A stretch of DNA of 64,000 nt from Augochlora pura (taxonomy: Eukaryota; Arthropoda; Insecta; Hymenoptera; Halictidae), in NCBI RefSeq assembly GCF_028453695.1, contig NC_135775.1:22664545-22728544 (forward strand). The letters are read 5' to 3'. Positions 61,491 to 64,000 of this stretch are shown here, piece by piece. The notes beneath the pieces were generated by a model. It was not told the origin of the DNA, ran no database searches, and saw nothing but the letters and a program-made list of their open reading frames with translations. Each line of letters opens with the position of its first letter. Within the stretch, counting starts at the first letter, position 1. Both the position numbers and the translations under genes were made by a program.

Positions 61491-61792
61491 ATGGCACCAG
61501 GAGCTGCAGACAGATGCAACACGACCGATTTGATTTTAACAAACTTATTATACGGGAGGAGATTGGTACAATGCTATACGCTCGGATTCATCGCGGGGAG
61601 TTCCGGCGATGATCCAGCCGAATGATAATCGATCGTTGTAGTCGCGCGGACGACGGCCAGGCCGAACTTTTTAACAAGCTGGAGGGCGCGGCGGGGGCGG
61701 CGCGCGCGATCCCCCTCGAAAATCTGCGTATTTTCGAGATGATGAGATCAACGAGCGCCGGCGTGCTTCGATTCGCAGATAACAATAATTGC

Positions 61793-61812
61793 TTTGTTAT
61801 TTAAATAACAAA
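61793..61812. repeat. Perfect 20-nt AT-rich palindrome
   Basis: TTTGTTATTTAAATAACAAA is its own reverse complement. Confidence 0.85.
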
Positions 61813-63639
61813 CAACCGGTGGAAAACAAATTTCCCTGCGTTTACTCTTCTCATGAGACAATTAACGGTGCCGAGTGTTCGCGCACGTATATTTCGATAT
61901 CAATTCGCTTCGTTCCAACGGATCCCGCGCTCTATCATCGAGAACGAGAGAACGAGAAAGAGAGAGAGAGATATATAAAGCGGAAGAGATAGAGAGCGAA
62001 TTGGGAAGGAAAAGCGGGTAGCATATGAAATTATTTATAATGCAATTTTCTATAGTACTCCCGGACATTTTTCCAGCGAGCACCGCCGGGAAGCAAATGT
62101 TAGGCACCGGTAGACCCGGTAATGAATTAAAATGATGCGACACCGCGCGGTAGATCGATCTTCGTTCCGAGACGGTCGCTCGCGAGAGGGTTCGTGGCAC
62201 CGTCGGCGAAATACATTCCCTATTCTACTTGCGGGAGAGGAAGAAACGTGTAGGGGAGGAGGAGGGGGGGTCGGACGAGAGCGGCGAAACTTTTCTATCG
62301 ACGTCGTATTAGTGTGCTATAAGATGGAAGATGCGAGCCGATGATCGCGTGTAAGCAAGGAAAATATTCGGTGGAGTTTCCCGGCGCGACGAACTTTCTT
62401 TCACGGATGGCGAACGGCCGCGGCGAGGCGCGGGGCGAGAGCGAGGTGGAGGAGACGCCGAGGGCGAGAGGGGCCGGGGGGAGGCGGGGAAGGATCCAGG
62501 AGAGGACACGCTCGACTAGTGCTTCCTCGCGAGAATAGGCGGCGTCTGCGAGGGGATATGCGGGACGGGGTAGGGAGGGAGCCGAGGTCCATTGGACCGA
62601 GGGGAAAGTTTACTGGAAGATGGAACTATTTCTTTGGAAAAGGGACGGATGGAGTTGGCATACTTCGACGACGAAACGCCATACATAAAATTCTGAAGTT
62701 CCGCGAGCACGTAGTTTCACGCTGCGCGGAAGAACCTTCGCGTAGCCACTTCCGCAATCGTGTAACTTGTTACACGCCGACCCGTCGCCGGGCCCGGTGC
62801 CGCTCCGTTTCTTCCCTCCCCAGGCCGGCATACGGAAACGCCGTTTCCGTCGCGCAACATTCTCGTTTGTTCTCGACCGCTGCCGACCATTTAAATGCGA
62901 CCGCGGGTCGTCCGTGGCCGGAGCACCGTGTCGCGGTGTCCCCTGAACACGGTCGTTCTCAACAGAGAATCAGACTCTATGGCCGCCCGGCCGTTTCTTG
63001 CGGCTTACGTTCGCGCCGGTTTCTTCCTCGCTCCGAGACACGGCGACGGCTGCCGGGGCAAAGGAGCGTACGTTCTCATTGAACGAATGGAACAAGGGGA
63101 ATCGAGTTTCCGCGGTCGCTACGTGCGCAACGATAACTGGCCTGGCGACGCGTTTTTCCCTGGTCGCGGAATAGACGAAATGTTTAGGTTAGCGTTCGCT
63201 CGGGTATCGGGGGCGTGCGAAAGCTGAACTCGTACGAAATTCGAGCGGAAACGGCGCGCACAGCTCGGAGGCCGGGGCGATACCGGCAGCGAGGCGACTC
63301 CGAAAAAAGGACGCAACGCGACGCGCGATACGACGCGGGCATTGTCCAGAGATAGGGGAAACGAGCTCCAACAGCGGGCAGGAAAAATAACAGCGAGCGA
63401 GGACAAATGGTGAAACGAGAGGAGACACGCGGAAAGGGGGAGGGGGATAGAAAAGAAAACGAGCCCGAGGGGTGGGCAGACGGTCTCTCTCTCCGGGCTC
63501 CCTCTGTTCCGCGGGCACACACGGACCAACGGAAACGGCTCCGCGGCTGTTGCGCGACCGGAGACTCGCGAGCGAGCTACAACAATGCGCTCCAGAGGTT
63601 CCCTCGTTCTTCGGCGGGAGCGCGAGCAGCACACGCTCC

Positions 63640-63666
63640 GTCGTCGTCGCCGTCGTCGTCGTCGCG
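63640..63666 (+). repeat. (CGT)n trinucleotide repeat
   Basis: CGTCGTCGTCGCCGTCGTCG with one GCC interruption. Confidence 0.85.
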
Positions 63667-63953
63667 TTGAATATCAGCACGCGCGGAGGCTAGAGGGAGA
63701 GAGGGAGAGAAGAGAGACGGGTCAGGACGCGCGATCCGAGAAAATTTCGAAAGCGTCGCGCGACACCCTCCAGGGACAGGTAGCGAGGACTTTATCAAAA
63801 TTGAAACACGACACCTTTGTTGGAAAGTTCGTGCGCGTCGGAAGCCGGAGCGACGAACACGAGACGCGATACGCTCCTCGTGTTCCCCTCTCTGACCGTT
63901 TCTCTCGTCAACTTCTGCCGCCTTGTTCTCTCGCTCCGTCCCTCTCACTCACC

Positions 63954-64000
63954 GTCTCTCTCTCCCTCTCTCTCTCTTTCTCTCGCGCCCTCTCTCTCTT
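63954..64000 (+). repeat. (CT)n tract at the window end
   Basis: CT repeats with TTTC and CGCGCC interruptions, running off the window edge. Confidence 0.88.

Larger units (their letters stand above)
58110..64000. other. Distal part of the window, no gene seen
   Basis: GC-rich with an AT-rich island at 60540-61030 and mixed repeats. No exon of Lar or of another gene is recognised. It holds the three-way-junction palindrome (59657-59713), CCTT repeats, GA repeats and the palindrome at 61793. Confidence 0.55.

Noticed and set aside
1..64000. CRISPR arrays, operons, prokaryotic defence or phage genes
   Set aside because: The window is eukaryotic intron-exon DNA; the repeats are microsatellites without regular spacers and there are no clustered coding frames.

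Overview
The window is animal nuclear DNA, almost certainly from an insect. The only confidently recognised gene is the receptor-type protein tyrosine phosphatase Lar, read on the minus strand. Four consecutive exons encode, in transcript order, the first part of Ig domain 2 (16931-17113), the rest of Ig2 (3681-3791), Ig domain 3 (2214-2489) and the first fibronectin type III domain (1605-1889). Spliced together they give one uninterrupted 285-residue ectodomain segment. All internal exons have lengths divisible by three and all introns are phase 1. Signal peptide, Ig1, the later FN3 repeats, the transmembrane segment and the two phosphatase domains are not visible, so the gene should continue beyond both window ends.

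The base composition is striking: long GC- and CpG-rich tracts full of short microsatellites ((GA)n/(CT)n, (ACG)n, (CG)n, poly-G/poly-C) alternate with AT-rich islands of a few hundred to about a thousand bases. This pattern, the loose gene structure and the transposon relics suggest a bee, ant or other hymenopteran, but that assignment is an inference and not proven by the sequence.

Layout: 1-1604 is intron downstream of the FN3-1 exon, with a 100-N gap inside a GA microsatellite. 1605-3791 holds three exons and two short introns (324 and 1191 nt). 3792-16930 is a 13.1-kb intron with a TIR-flanked MITE-like element, a relic of a non-LTR reverse transcriptase and two diverged intronic duplications. 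16931-17113 is the most upstream exon seen. 17114-64000 (46.9 kb) holds no exon I can support. It is most simply the large intron between the Ig1 and Ig2 exons, and contains a second reverse-transcriptase relic, a further duplicated motif, a perfect three-way-junction palindrome and many simple repeats.

Most interesting points: the two larger Lar introns lie exactly where vertebrate LAR-family receptors carry the regulatory microexons meA and meB; several intronic sequence modules occur twice at 0.4-1.7 kb spacing, which looks like duplicated regulatory DNA; and 59657-59713 can fold perfectly into a three-stem junction. I found no prokaryotic-style operon, CRISPR array, tRNA, rRNA or complete transposon. 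No novel multi-gene system can be supported here.
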